Positions 36,681 to 46,040 of a DNA stretch of 64,000 nucleotides are shown piece by piece (the stretch's first letter is position 1; each line of letters starts with the position of its first letter). This stretch comes from Apus apus. Lineage: Eukaryota > Chordata > Aves > Apodiformes > Apodidae. The stretch covers positions 43,796,405-43,860,404 of the forward strand of contig NC_067312.1 in the NCBI RefSeq assembly GCF_020740795.1, given 5' to 3'. The notes beneath the pieces were generated by a model, which saw only the letters and a list, made by a program, of their open reading frames with translations, did no database searches and was not told where the DNA came from. The translations under genes were made by a program, and so were the position numbers.

Positions 36681-37345
36681 ATTAGTGTCACCGTTTGACT
36701 CAGGTTTGACAACAACGCTCTCGGTCCCCTCCCACCCAGGTAGGGAAGGAGAGACAGAAAAGAAAGAGAAACTACACAGCTTTAATTAAACACTAATGAT
36801 ATAAGAAAATATATATACGATTATATACAAATATGTTCAGGTATGTGCAAAAGCCTCTCACCTCCCCCCACCCCGAGCAACTCCCACAGCACTCTCCTTA
36901 GCTGTGAACAGTCCCAAGAAATTCCGGAGCTGCTGGAGAAAGCGGAGAGTGATGAGGGTCAGGAGAGCTCGAGCCTAAGGGCTGACGGTGATGGATGGAC
37001 AGAGTCCTCCCTGGATGCCAGCCATGGGTGGAAGAGAAGGGAAGAAGAAGCAGGAAGGAAATTTTCTTCTGTGATTTTTCTTCTGACCTTTCTCTGAATA
37101 TCTCTGGCCAATTTTGCTGTCTGTCTAACAGCCTTCTATGGAGGGGGGGTGTCCTATATGTCCCCATAGTGTCTGAGCTAGCAGAGTAAAGATATGACCT
37201 TGAAGACCCAGCAGTTACAAAAACATTCCTCTTTTACCAGCCTTAGTTGGAGCAGACTGGTGCTAGTTAAAAGAAAGCTTGCTGAAGAAATAAAAATCAG
37301 TAAAAGGAAAATTGACTTCTTCCTGGCTCAAACCAGGACAATTAG
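36681..37345 (-). mobile_element. Solo LTR of an ERVL-like retrovirus with 5-bp target duplication ATTAG
   Basis: The LTR spans 36686-37340 (655 bp) and lies on the minus strand, where it begins TGTCCTGGTTTGAGCC and ends GTGACA. ATTAG is present immediately on both sides (36681-36685 and 37341-37345), an exact target-site duplication. It is the same family as the copies at 52193 and 61957: shared ends, a shared TTTAATTAAA block and a shared C-rich tract near 36860. The TATAAA visible in the sister copies is degraded here. No internal viral sequence remains, so the provirus was lost by LTR-LTR recombination. Confidence 0.93.
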
Positions 37346-38454
37346 CAAGGTAAGTTTTTTTCCACTGACATCAAGTATTGGCTAGTCAACACTATGAAGT
37401 ATGAGTATCAGGTTTTCTGTGAAATCTGGCTAACTTAATTATGTATAAACAAAGTAATATATCTTCATGTTGTATCAACACATATTTTGGTAGGTACAAA
37501 TATTGAATGTGGATGTCTCCATGCATATACTGAGCCTGTACACCACGATTTTGCAAATCCACTCAACTTTCTGCTTTCAGTAAAACTTAGATACTGTGTG
37601 GGTTATATCTAAATTTATATATTCTGAATTTTTACATATTCTCTACAGCCAAATATCCCCTTCTTGAAGAATAGGAGACAGGTAACTGGAAATTCCTGAT
37701 TAATTTATTATTTTGGATGTTTTCATTACAGCCCTTATGTATGTGACACTAAAAATGTTTATTCTCTGTAGAACTTAACAGAAACGTAAAGTTGCACTGT
37801 AAGCACATTTTTAAAGTTTTATTAAAATACCAACTTCTAAAAATATTTGTACATGCTAGTACATAAATATGCTGCTGAATATAGGCAGTGTACAATTAAT
37901 TTAGCAGAAAACTCAGAGAATTCTAATATGGCCTTTGTTAACACCATATGGGTTTAAAAATAGTTTTACAGTTTATTGCACAATATGAGCTTTGTAATTA
38001 CAAGAATACAACACCACAGTTTTTGGTATTTATTGCAGAAGAACAAATAGTACATGCTGTCCCATTACAGTGCCAAATTAAGAGTTAAAAATATGTGGCC
38101 AAATCCTGAGGCTTTTAACTCTGTTAGATTCTACTTTCCTTAATGAAGCAGACTTCTTATCTGTGAAGTAGGGGACTTACTCAAGATGAGTAACATTATC
38201 AAGACATAATCTTTACAGTTCACTCACGGCACAGACTCCTACTGATTATCTCTAAGGCTAACTCTTGTGACACAGTGATACGCAAGTCACTTAATTCGTA
38301 TCACTGAAGTCATAAGGAACTTGCTCACGTGTGAAAGAGAAGGCACCCAGCATTTATTCAATGACAGCTCTAAAAGGACTTGCTGAATAAGGAGCAGAAG
38401 CTCAAAGTAGAGGAATAGTGTTCACTTGCTTGAAAACATCTGAAAACATTTGGT
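37346..38454. other. Intergenic, nothing recognised
   Basis: AT-rich sequence with no open frame over 70 codons and no repeat I recognise. A single CACGTG E-box lies near 38326, without neighbouring support. Confidence 0.5.
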
Positions 38455-38620
38455 TTTATAGAATCATTAAGGTTGAAAGATGTTCAAGATCATCAAGTCC
38501 AACCGTAATCAAACTACCACAACCACTAAACTATATCCTGAAGCGCCACATGTAAATGCTTCTTGAATACTTCCAGGGATGGTGACACCACCACCTCTCT
38601 GGGCAGAACCCAAAAATATA
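38455..38620 (-). mobile_element. CR1 LINE 3'-end fragment
   Basis: The plus strand reads TATAGAATCATTAAGGTTGA, then AAGATCATCAAGTCCAACCG, ending in CTTCCAGGGATGGTGACACC. This is the reverse complement of the CR1 3' end, of a subfamily different from the copies starting ACAGAATGG. It is diverged and short. Confidence 0.82.
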
Positions 38621-39890
38621 GCATGAATGCATCTATATATATGTGATTTGACCATCTACTACCTCTGTGCCAAACCAAATGGCCATGACTAAAATTACGG
38701 TAATTCCTCCTCCTTAGAGACTATGGAGCTCCACAAGCAGAAGTGCTTGGGAGACCAAATGCAGGGCCTGTAACCCTGACATTATTTTGTGTGGGTTTTA
38801 ATCTTCTACATGGAAACATCCTTCCTTCTTGCACTCCGTCTGAGAGAGATCTGAGCTGAGAAAGCTTGTATCAGTACAAAGGTTCTGGGGAAGCTACAAG
38901 GCCATCTAATGTTACCAACATTCAGATAACATGGTTAATTTTTCTTCCACTGTGCCTTGTTCCCCCTACAAATGGATCCACAACTTAAAATGTCAGGCTG
39001 TTGTTACACTTCTCTATGACATTCAGATGCTTGGATCTGCAAATGCCTGAATGGGCATCTAAGCTAATAATTCACATATGTGAGAAGCTCAGTCTATCCT
39101 GCGATCTGGGGTGCCAGAGTTGGCATCCAGTATGTCTGCATTGCCGAGACATGATACTTAATATGTTTCTAACACTTTGGATCTCTAAAAATTCTTAAGT
39201 TTTGTATATAAATATACTGAGGACATATTGCATTGATTTCTGTGGGATTTGTGTTATGCAGCCCTGAAAGGCAGGATATTTAAGCCAGAGTATTTATGGT
39301 CTGTATAACCACCAGAAAAATAGCAAAACATAATCATATAAAATAGCTGAAAATATGATAAAATGCAATGAGAGCCATTGTAGCAGAACACACTGTTCTT
39401 TTCCCGGGGCTTTGTTCCCATTAAGAATTTAGAAATACTAGAAGGAGTTTAAAGGAGAACAAAATTTAAAAATAAATAAACTCTGGGGCTGATCCCTGAC
39501 TTAAAAGTACACATTAATTCTAAATCCATAATATACACATCAATAGCCAATATATATGTGCGCTAAGTATCTAGTTCCCATTCTCAAAAAAGGTCTTGGT
39601 GAGACATGCTTTTTAAAAGCCTCGTAGGTGAACAAGCAAATGTGAAAATTACCTATGTAAGAGACAATAACAGACAACATCCATGGTCTAAAAATATTGT
39701 ATGGGACTGGAAGGAATTGTTTGTATTTTCTCATTTTCTCTAAGAATAATGAGATTACTTAAAAAAAGAAGATTTTTAGCTACTTTCATCAGAAAATGTT
39801 TATGACAGTGAAAATAAAAGCACTGCAGAAAGAGAAACAAAGCTGATCTGAAGGTATTGAAAGGCAGTACAGTGGAATTGCTCCAGAAGG
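38621..39890. other. Intergenic, nothing recognised
   Basis: AT-rich sequence with small frames only (up to 79 codons), no domain and no repeat recognised. Confidence 0.45.
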
Positions 39891-40139
39891 AAGGGATCTT
39901 CCAGTTCAACTGCCCGACCACTCCCAAGGGTAGACCAAATGTTAGAGCCTCTTACAAGGGGCTGTCGCAATCTCAACAGTTCTTCTATCACCTGACCCCA
40001 CCCAAGAAAAGGAATCAGAAAAAGGAAAGGAGACTCATAGGTTGAAATTAAAAGAGATTTGATAGAATAATAATAACGAATCAATATTAACCCAAATATT
40101 AATATAAGATGCAAAGTTATACTCAGCTCCAGATAGCAG
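39891..40139. other. Unassigned, possibly repeat-derived sequence next to the TOPORS-like copy
   Basis: Composition changes from AT-rich to a mixed block with GAAGGGATCTTCCAGTTCAA and a purine-rich stretch (GGAATCAGAAAAAGGAAAGG). It directly abuts the RING pseudogene's 3' end. The look is LTR-like, but I cannot assign a family. Confidence 0.25.
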
Positions 40140-40990
40140 TAAGCCACAGGTAAGCTGTCACTCTAACATCACCGTGTGCTCTTGGAGGGGTATCCTCAGT
40201 ATCTGGACCAGCAGCTCTGTATCCATCCTGCAGTCGGTCAGGATGGCCGTGATTGTGTTCTCCACCATGGATGTCTTTGACCTCCTGCTGCCAAACATCT
40301 GCCTCAGCTTCTGTTGGACCCAGGGCTGCAGGCTCTGCAGAAATATTGGAAGGTTCTGGAATAAGATCACCCATTTGTTGGGCTGGAGGCCACTCACAGG
40401 ATGCCTGGACACTCCTCCCACAGCTCACTGTTAGGCTGCTCCAGGGTGATGGTGGCTGTGGGTGGATGAGTGCCTGGGAGCTCCTCATGCTGGCCAGTGA
40501 TGACCAGTGGTGTTTCAGATGGTGTGATGACGTGTTCCATGTAGTCATCATCTGCCTGCATCGAGTGCAAGACAGAAAGGAACCTCCACATGCAGAGGGG
40601 GCACTCAGGCTTGCTGTCAGCCCAGCACAGGATGCATGGGTAGCAGAACTGGTCGAAGCAGGGCATCACAAAGCTGGCCTCCTCACAGCTGTCCAGGCAG
40701 GTGGGAAGGTGGTCCTCCAGCCCTGTGGCCGTGTCTCCACTCGCAGCTGTGGACTGAAGGGAGTTGGGGATACCAAGCTGATCCCTGTCACTGGTGCTGC
40801 AGCAGTGGGTGCCATGCTTGAATAGGAGAGAGGTCACAGTCATGGGCTGACCTGGGGAGGGCTGGAAGAAATGTCCAGGTCCCTCAAGAAGGAAGCTCTC
40901 CCAGCTCCCCAGGGTGAGATGTCCCCTCCTAGCTGCTGCTGCTGCTGTGAGTGTGCCTCTTGGGTGCCCCACAGTGCCTGAACCTGGCAG
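40140..40990 (-). pseudogene. TOPORS-like RING-finger retrocopy, degenerate
   Basis: On the minus strand, a 192-codon frame (40394-40972) carries a C3HC4-type RING at residues 89-127 (40592-40708). Cys92, Cys105, Cys110, Cys113, Cys124 and Cys127 are in place, but the first Cys position is Leu89 and the ligand His position is Asp107. The text after it (ECPLC, then LHSMQADDDYMEHV) follows TOPORS, a nuclear SUMO/ubiquitin E3 ligase. A -1/+1 shift near 40394-40421 moves the conserved post-RING helix block (SLQPWVQQKLRQMFGS, then MDTELLVQILR) into another frame (40158-40421). There are no introns. Loss of two zinc ligands plus the frameshift argues for a dead copy of a multicopy avian family. An unusually diverged functional gene is unlikely. 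Confidence 0.7.
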
Positions 40991-41309
40991 GGCTGGGAAA
41001 ATATTTTGATGGCTCTGAAGTCAGTCATGGAGAGCTGCAATGAACAAGTACCTGAGCATACCAGCACCAAAGGCTCAGCCCCCCCAAGGGAACCCTCATG
41101 CTTAGCTGGAGTGTGGGCATGAGCAGTCTGGGTGAGACTCTGCACCCAAATTTAAGCACTTAGGGATGCTGGGTTACAATCCATTGCTCAGGATGTCACA
41201 GTCCATCAGCAGGTCTGTCACTCGGGATGTCTCAGTCCATCCCTTGGTCTTCCCAAGGCATTGGCCTGGCCATGGCAGATGTCTCCAGGCACATAAGGCA
41301 AGAGGCTTC
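40991..41309. other. Junction between the TOPORS-like copy and CR1, unassigned
   Basis: GC-richer than the surrounding DNA, with partly repeated wording (GATGTCACAGTCCATC and GATGTCTCAGTCCATC near 41190-41240). It could be the 5' part of the RING transcript or the pre-RT part of the adjacent CR1. I cannot decide. Confidence 0.3.
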
Positions 41310-42062
41310 CCTCATGCCTCAAGGGGAGGCTGCAGGACAAAGTCCCATGGGCTCTTCCCATATCTGAGCACTGCTGGCCAGCCCTCTGTGCTCCCCTGCT
41401 TCCTTCCTCCTGAGTTCCAAGATTTCCCTTTTCAGCCAAGCTGGTGATCTGCTATTTCTGCTCTGCATACTTGTCTTGCAACACAATGGGATGGTGAGCT
41501 CTCTGCTTTGAAACAGTGGTTCAGAACTCACTGGCACTCACAGAGCCCTTAGTCCTTTAAAGCAGATTCCCAGGGTACACTGCAAAGTAGCTCTCTGAGT
41601 AGCTTCAAGTGTGGTCTCTTGAAATACAGCGTGGCAACTCTGGTGACCATTTTCCCATCACACCAAAAATTTTAAACTCAAACATTTTGTGGTCACTGTG
41701 GCCAAGACAGACACCTACCACCACTTCTCCCATGAGTTCTTCTCTATTCAAAAATGTCAAGTCTAGGAGGGCATATTTCCTAGCTGGCCCACTGAGTACA
41801 TGTGGCAAAAAATTATTGCCAACTCTCAATACTTTGGGAATTTCCTAGACTTACTTGTCACAGCAGTATGGTATTCCCAGTTGATGTCTGACAAGCTGAA
41901 ATCTCCCATAAGAACAAGGGCTACCAATCCAGAGATGTCTCCTAATTGCCCTAATAGAAAATTCATCAGGACTTGTATTAACACACACAGAAGGGAAGTA
42001 CAGTCTTCTGGTTTATGCATTAATCTACATCAATTGCTAGATCAACAACAAGTTTTACTGTA
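41310..42062 (-). mobile_element. CR1 LINE ORF2 fragment (endonuclease C-terminus to pre-RT linker)
   Basis: Minus-strand frames spell the CR1 endonuclease end: VLMGDFSLSDINWEYHTA (frame 41826-42020), LLDLTFLNREELMGEVVVG and CLGHSDHKMFEFKIFG (frame 41605-41829). The linker block with PAWLKREILELRRK follows at about 41420. D of GDF and the SDH triad histidine region are visible, but several frameshifts and stops break the ORF. No 3' end is attached, so this is an internal fragment. Confidence 0.85.
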
Positions 42063-42517
42063 AATCCTAGTAACACAGTGGGACATCGATGGAAATTAAA
42101 AAGAATGGTTCATATCTGAGACAACTTTCCAAGCCTATACTGGGTCCCCGGTGTGTAGTTTATGCAGTATCCATATATGAGTCTCTTCAGGTATGGAAAA
42201 AATGAAAATGCAGCCAAAGATGACATGCAGAGGGAACAGTAACACATCTGCAGTCTGAATTCTTTATAAACCACCCTGTTTTCTCTGAAGTATCTCATCT
42301 GCTTAACAAGTGCAGGATTATGGTTGACAAGGAAACTGACTTCTATACATCAAAAAAATGCTACAAACTCCTCACTTTTATGTATTATGATAATGCTTGA
42401 TAGGATAAACATTAAGTAGCATCTCAGACTGTACAAAAAGTCAGCTGGCTCTCAGATGATTATAAGCAGGATATGAAATAATGAGTCTGAGGAAAAGGAA
42501 AAGCTTAAGGGCCATTT
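42063..42517. other. Short unique spacer, nothing recognised
   Basis: AT-rich sequence between two CR1 fragments, with no frame over 62 codons. It may be host sequence between two insertions. Confidence 0.4.
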
Positions 42518-43985
42518 TCAGAGAATCACAGTGTGGTCTGGGTTGGAAGAGACCTTCAAGATCATCTAGTTCCACCCACCCTGCTATGGCCAGTGACATC
42601 TTCCACTAGACCAGGTCACTCAAAGCCCCGTTCAACCTGGCCTTCAACACTTCCAGGAAGCAGGAATCCACAACTTCTCAGGGCAACCTGTTCCATTGTT
42701 TCAACACCCTCACAGTCAAGAATTTATTTCTAGTATCTAATCTAAATCTACCCTCTTTCAGCTTAACACCATTCCCCTTCATCCTATTGCTACAAGCCCT
42801 TGTAAAAAGCCCCTCTCCACATTTCCTGTAGGCCCCATCCAGATACTGGAAGGCTGCTATAAGATCTCCCCAGAGTCTTCTCTTCTCCAGGCTGAACAAC
42901 ACCCACTTGGTGTTGATCTCCATTTAGACACTGAGCCGTTGACCACAAGTCTCTAAATGCAACCATCCAGACAGTTCCTTATCCACCAAGTGGTCCATCT
43001 GTCAAATCCATGTCTCTCCAATTCAGAGACAAGGATGTCATGTGGGACAGTGTCAAATTATTTGCACAAGTCCAGGTAGGTGACATCAGTTGCTCTTCTC
43101 TTATCCACCAGCGCTGTAACCCCACTGTAGAAGGCCACCAAATTTGTCAGGCAGGATTTTCCCCTAGGGAAGCCATTCTGGCTGTCACCAATCGGCTCCT
43201 TATTTTCCATGTGCCTTAGTATATTTTCCAGGAGGATCTGCTCCATGATCATGCCAGGCACAGAGGTGAGGCTGACTGGCCTGGAGTTCACCAGGTCTTC
43301 CTTTTTTCCCTTTTTAAATATGGCAGTTATTTCCCCCCTTTTTTACCCACTTTTTCCAGCAGGAACTTCACTGGCCTTCCATGACTTCTCAAAAGTGATA
43401 GATAGTGGCTTAGCAACTTCTTCTGCCAGTTCTCTCAGGACCATGATCCCTGTCATCACATCCCAAGGACTTGCACAGCTTCAAGTTCCTTAAGTGGTCT
43501 TGAACCTGATCTACCCTTACTGTGGGTGGTTCTTCAGTCTTCCAGTCCCTGCCTTTGCCTTCTATGTCTTGGGTAGTGTGGCTTCCTGGTGAAGGCTGAG
43601 ACAAAAAAGTCATTGAGTACCTCAGCCTTCTCCATATCCCACATGATCAGGTCTCCCACCTCCTTCCAGAGAGGGCCCACATTTTCTCTACTCTTCCTTT
43701 TAGCACCAACAGCCCTGCTGTGCTGTCCCTCCAACAGATGTTGGGGTGGCTGAAGTCCCCTATGAGGACCACAGTTTGTGAACGTGAGACTTCCCTTATC
43801 TGTCTACAGAAGGCCTCATCTGTTCAGTCCAGTCAGAGCTTCATGCACTGCAGCTGGTCACTGATGAAGAGGGTGACACCCCCTCCTTGTTTCCCCAGCC
43901 TGTCCTTCCAAAAGAGATTGTGTCTTTCTGTTCCAACACTTCAGTCATAGGAGCCATCTGTGAGGAACTAGCCCTCAGGACCTGA
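42518..43985 (-). mobile_element. CR1 LINE, internally deleted copy (endonuclease piece, RT core, 3' end)
   Basis: Read on the minus strand: an endonuclease fragment (GKQGGGVTLFISDQL and [11 protein letters not shown], about 43730-43985) runs straight into pre-RT and RT text (GRSWETDLIM-like, then [20 protein letters not shown] and [11 protein letters not shown] at 43058-43291). It then jumps near 42905 to the 3' part (NTKWVLFSLEKRRLWGDLIA at 42678-42923) and the CR1 tail at 42518. Two internal segments are missing and the frame is broken, so the copy is inactive. Confidence 0.88.
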
Positions 43986-45159
43986 ACTTTCAGGAAGTGG
44001 TGTCAAAACACCAGCCCATTTGCATCCCAAAAGGACTGCCTGAGAGGATGGGCACAACTATGATGCCCTGCATATGGCCTATGGCCTGCATATAGCAAGA
44101 CTGAGATAATCATGGTGAGTAGAGGGGGTGGAGGTCCATTCCAGAGGGACAGAGGTCCACTCCAGAGGGGCAGAGGTCCACTCCAATTGCTCAGTGGTGA
44201 TATGTTTCAACTACACTTACTTATTGTTGAGAAACTGTTGTTTTAGAGAAACTGGCCTATAACAGGAGGAGTTGTGATGATAGGCTTTGACAGCCGCACT
44301 GACAAGAACTCTCCCTGTGGCTGGCCCAATGCTAGATTCTGGACTGGTGGTTTTCTATTGTCCATCTCTCTTTTCTTCTCCTATTCTTTTTCTTCTCTCT
44401 TTATTTTCCTTCTTAAAATAATTCAGTAACACAAGGCCTAACCACAATTTTTCTGAGGTTGTGCAGCTTGAAAATATATGTAATGTGACTTTTGTGATCT
44501 AAATAATCAGCCTTCATGATTGTGTAGCCTGAGATAAGAAGTATAACTTATGATATTGCTGTATCGGCACTCCTTATATAGTTTTAATGAAACCTAATAT
44601 TAAAATACAGACCTTGAGTGTCATTTCACCTTAATCTGATCAAGGGGCACCAGATGGTTGAGCATTTCCTTGTACACTTACATTTTAATCTCTCTCCCTG
44701 GGAGGGCCAGGTCTGAGACTAAGGTCTGAGACTAAGGTTGGATCCAGCAGCACCAAGGCTCCCCTCTGAGGAGTTTAGAAAGCAAGGTGGTCATGATACC
44801 ATTCTACCATGTCTCCACGATGCCACTAAGTTCACAGTGCTGCAGGCACACTCACATCTTTTTTATTCCTCTTGTTTATTCCCCATGCAACATGTGTTGG
44901 TATAGAAGCACTAGAGTGTGACTCCAAATGAAGTTGACTTTCTGGCTGCAGTGGCTGGAACTACTTTTTGCTGCAATTCAGGTTGTCCCATGCTGACCTG
45001 TAATCATTCACCAGGCTCTGAGTATCTATTGCTGGCACTGGCATCAAATTAGTAGAAGTGGGACGGATTGAGATTCCCCTTCCCAGCGACTTTCACATCC
45101 TCTTCACCAGCTTGGCATGCCTATGACCATAGCTGCTCTTCATCTATGCATAGATGCTC
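43986..45159. other. Unassigned repeat-like block with a 21-bp minisatellite
   Basis: Mixed-composition DNA between CR1 fragments. It includes a 21-bp tandem array (44131-44185), a 14-bp duplication AGGTCTGAGACTAA near 44710-44738, and LTR-like stretches (pyrimidine tract at 44365-44410; CACTAAGTTCACAGTGCTGC near 44825). No coding frame and no family I can name. Probably decayed retroviral or LINE material. Confidence 0.3.
44131..44185 (+). repeat. 21-bp tandem repeat, about 2.6 copies
   Basis: The unit GAGGTCCAYTCCAGAGGGRC plus A occurs at 44131-44151 and 44152-44172, with a partial third at 44173-44185. Units differ at two positions. Confidence 0.9.
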
Positions 45160-45305
45160 AGATTTCTTTAAGTGTTCAGGTGTTCAAGAAGAATTTAGAT
45201 GTAGTACTTGAGGATACAGTTTAGCGGTTGTAGTAGTTGGATTATGGCTGGACTCGATGACCTTAAAAGTCTTTTCCAACCTTGATGATTTTGATTCTAG
45301 GCTTC
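45160..45305 (+). mobile_element. CR1 LINE 3'-end fragment, plus orientation
   Basis: Contains GTGTTCAAGAAGAATTTAGA, TGTAGTACTTGAGG and GGCTGGACTCGATGACCTTA, ending TTCCAACCTTGATGATTTTGATTCTAG. This is the CR1 3' UTR in sense orientation with its tail of short GATTCT-type repeats. Confidence 0.85.
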
Positions 45306-45429
45306 TAAGTGAGTCCCATGGTGTAAGCAACCGAATCCCTGGGTGTGGCACCAGTCATGTAACCATTTGTTGGCTTGCCAGATCTGATTTACCCTTTCCA
45401 GTCCTTTCCCTGTGACTGGGAGGACTGAT
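45306..45429. other. Short spacer, nothing recognised
   Basis: About 120 bp between oppositely oriented CR1 pieces. Confidence 0.4.
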
Positions 45430-46040
45430 GAAAATCTACCTACGCTTCACAGTGCTTTACCTCCACTGCCATGGCTCTGTAATCCTTCTTGATATTCCTC
45501 AGATTTCTCCTGGCTGTATCACTGGTGCACATGCAAAACAACAGCAGTGGGTAATAGTCAGTGGACTGTACGATGGTTGGTAGTCTCTTAGTGACATCCC
45601 TGATACAAGCCACTCCAGAGAGTGCATCGTATTGGCAAATGGGTGCCCCTGTACCCTCAGAAGAGACTTGCCTACTGCTATCACCCATCACCTTTTCATA
45701 GTTGCACTGGTTCTTACATGGGGAGCAGACAGGGCTGCCTTAATGATCTCTAGCAACTGTTCTGATGTGATGGCTCTTTCCTCTTCAATCTGCAGAGCAG
45801 TGAAGTGGTTCTGCAAGGGCAACTCAGGCTTTGGTGGAAGTCACTTCTTCCTACTGGATTTTCACAAACTCATATCATAGAATGGTTGGAGTTGGAAGGG
45901 GCCTTCGTGATCTAGTGTATGGGCAGGGATACCTTCCACTAGAACAGGTTGCTCAGAGTTCCATCAACCTGGCCTTCAACACTTCCAGCGGGCACCCACA
46001 GCTTCGCTGGACAATCTGTTCCAGTGTCTAATCATAAACG
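45430..46040 (-). mobile_element. CR1 LINE: ORF1 esterase-domain piece joined to a 3' tail
   Basis: The minus-strand frame at 45440-45691 reads MMGDSSRQVSSEGTGAPICQ, then GVACIRDVTKRLPTIVQSTD and YYPLLLFCMCTSDTARRNLR. This matches the SGNH/GDSL-type esterase domain of CR1 ORF1: the GDS block with the nucleophile serine position, and the DYYPLLL block. Downstream in the same element, from about 46030 to 45880, lies the CR1 3' end (ATAGAATGGTTGGAGTTGGA on the plus strand). ORF2 is entirely missing between them, so this is a deleted or 5'/3'-recombined copy. Confidence 0.75.

Noticed and set aside
37195-37203. ERR-type half site TGACCTTGA
   Set aside because: Single match inside the solo LTR, with no neighbouring support.
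38326-38331. CACGTG E-box as a CLOCK/BMAL1 site for NFIL3
   Set aside because: Solitary hexamer about 5 kb past the gene; chance occurrence is expected.
40253-40825. 190-codon plus-strand frame over the RING pseudogene
   Set aside because: Antisense shadow of the minus-strand TOPORS-like frame, which carries the recognisable motifs.
41166-41447. 93-codon plus-strand frame
   Set aside because: Antisense to CR1 ORF2 text; no independent support.
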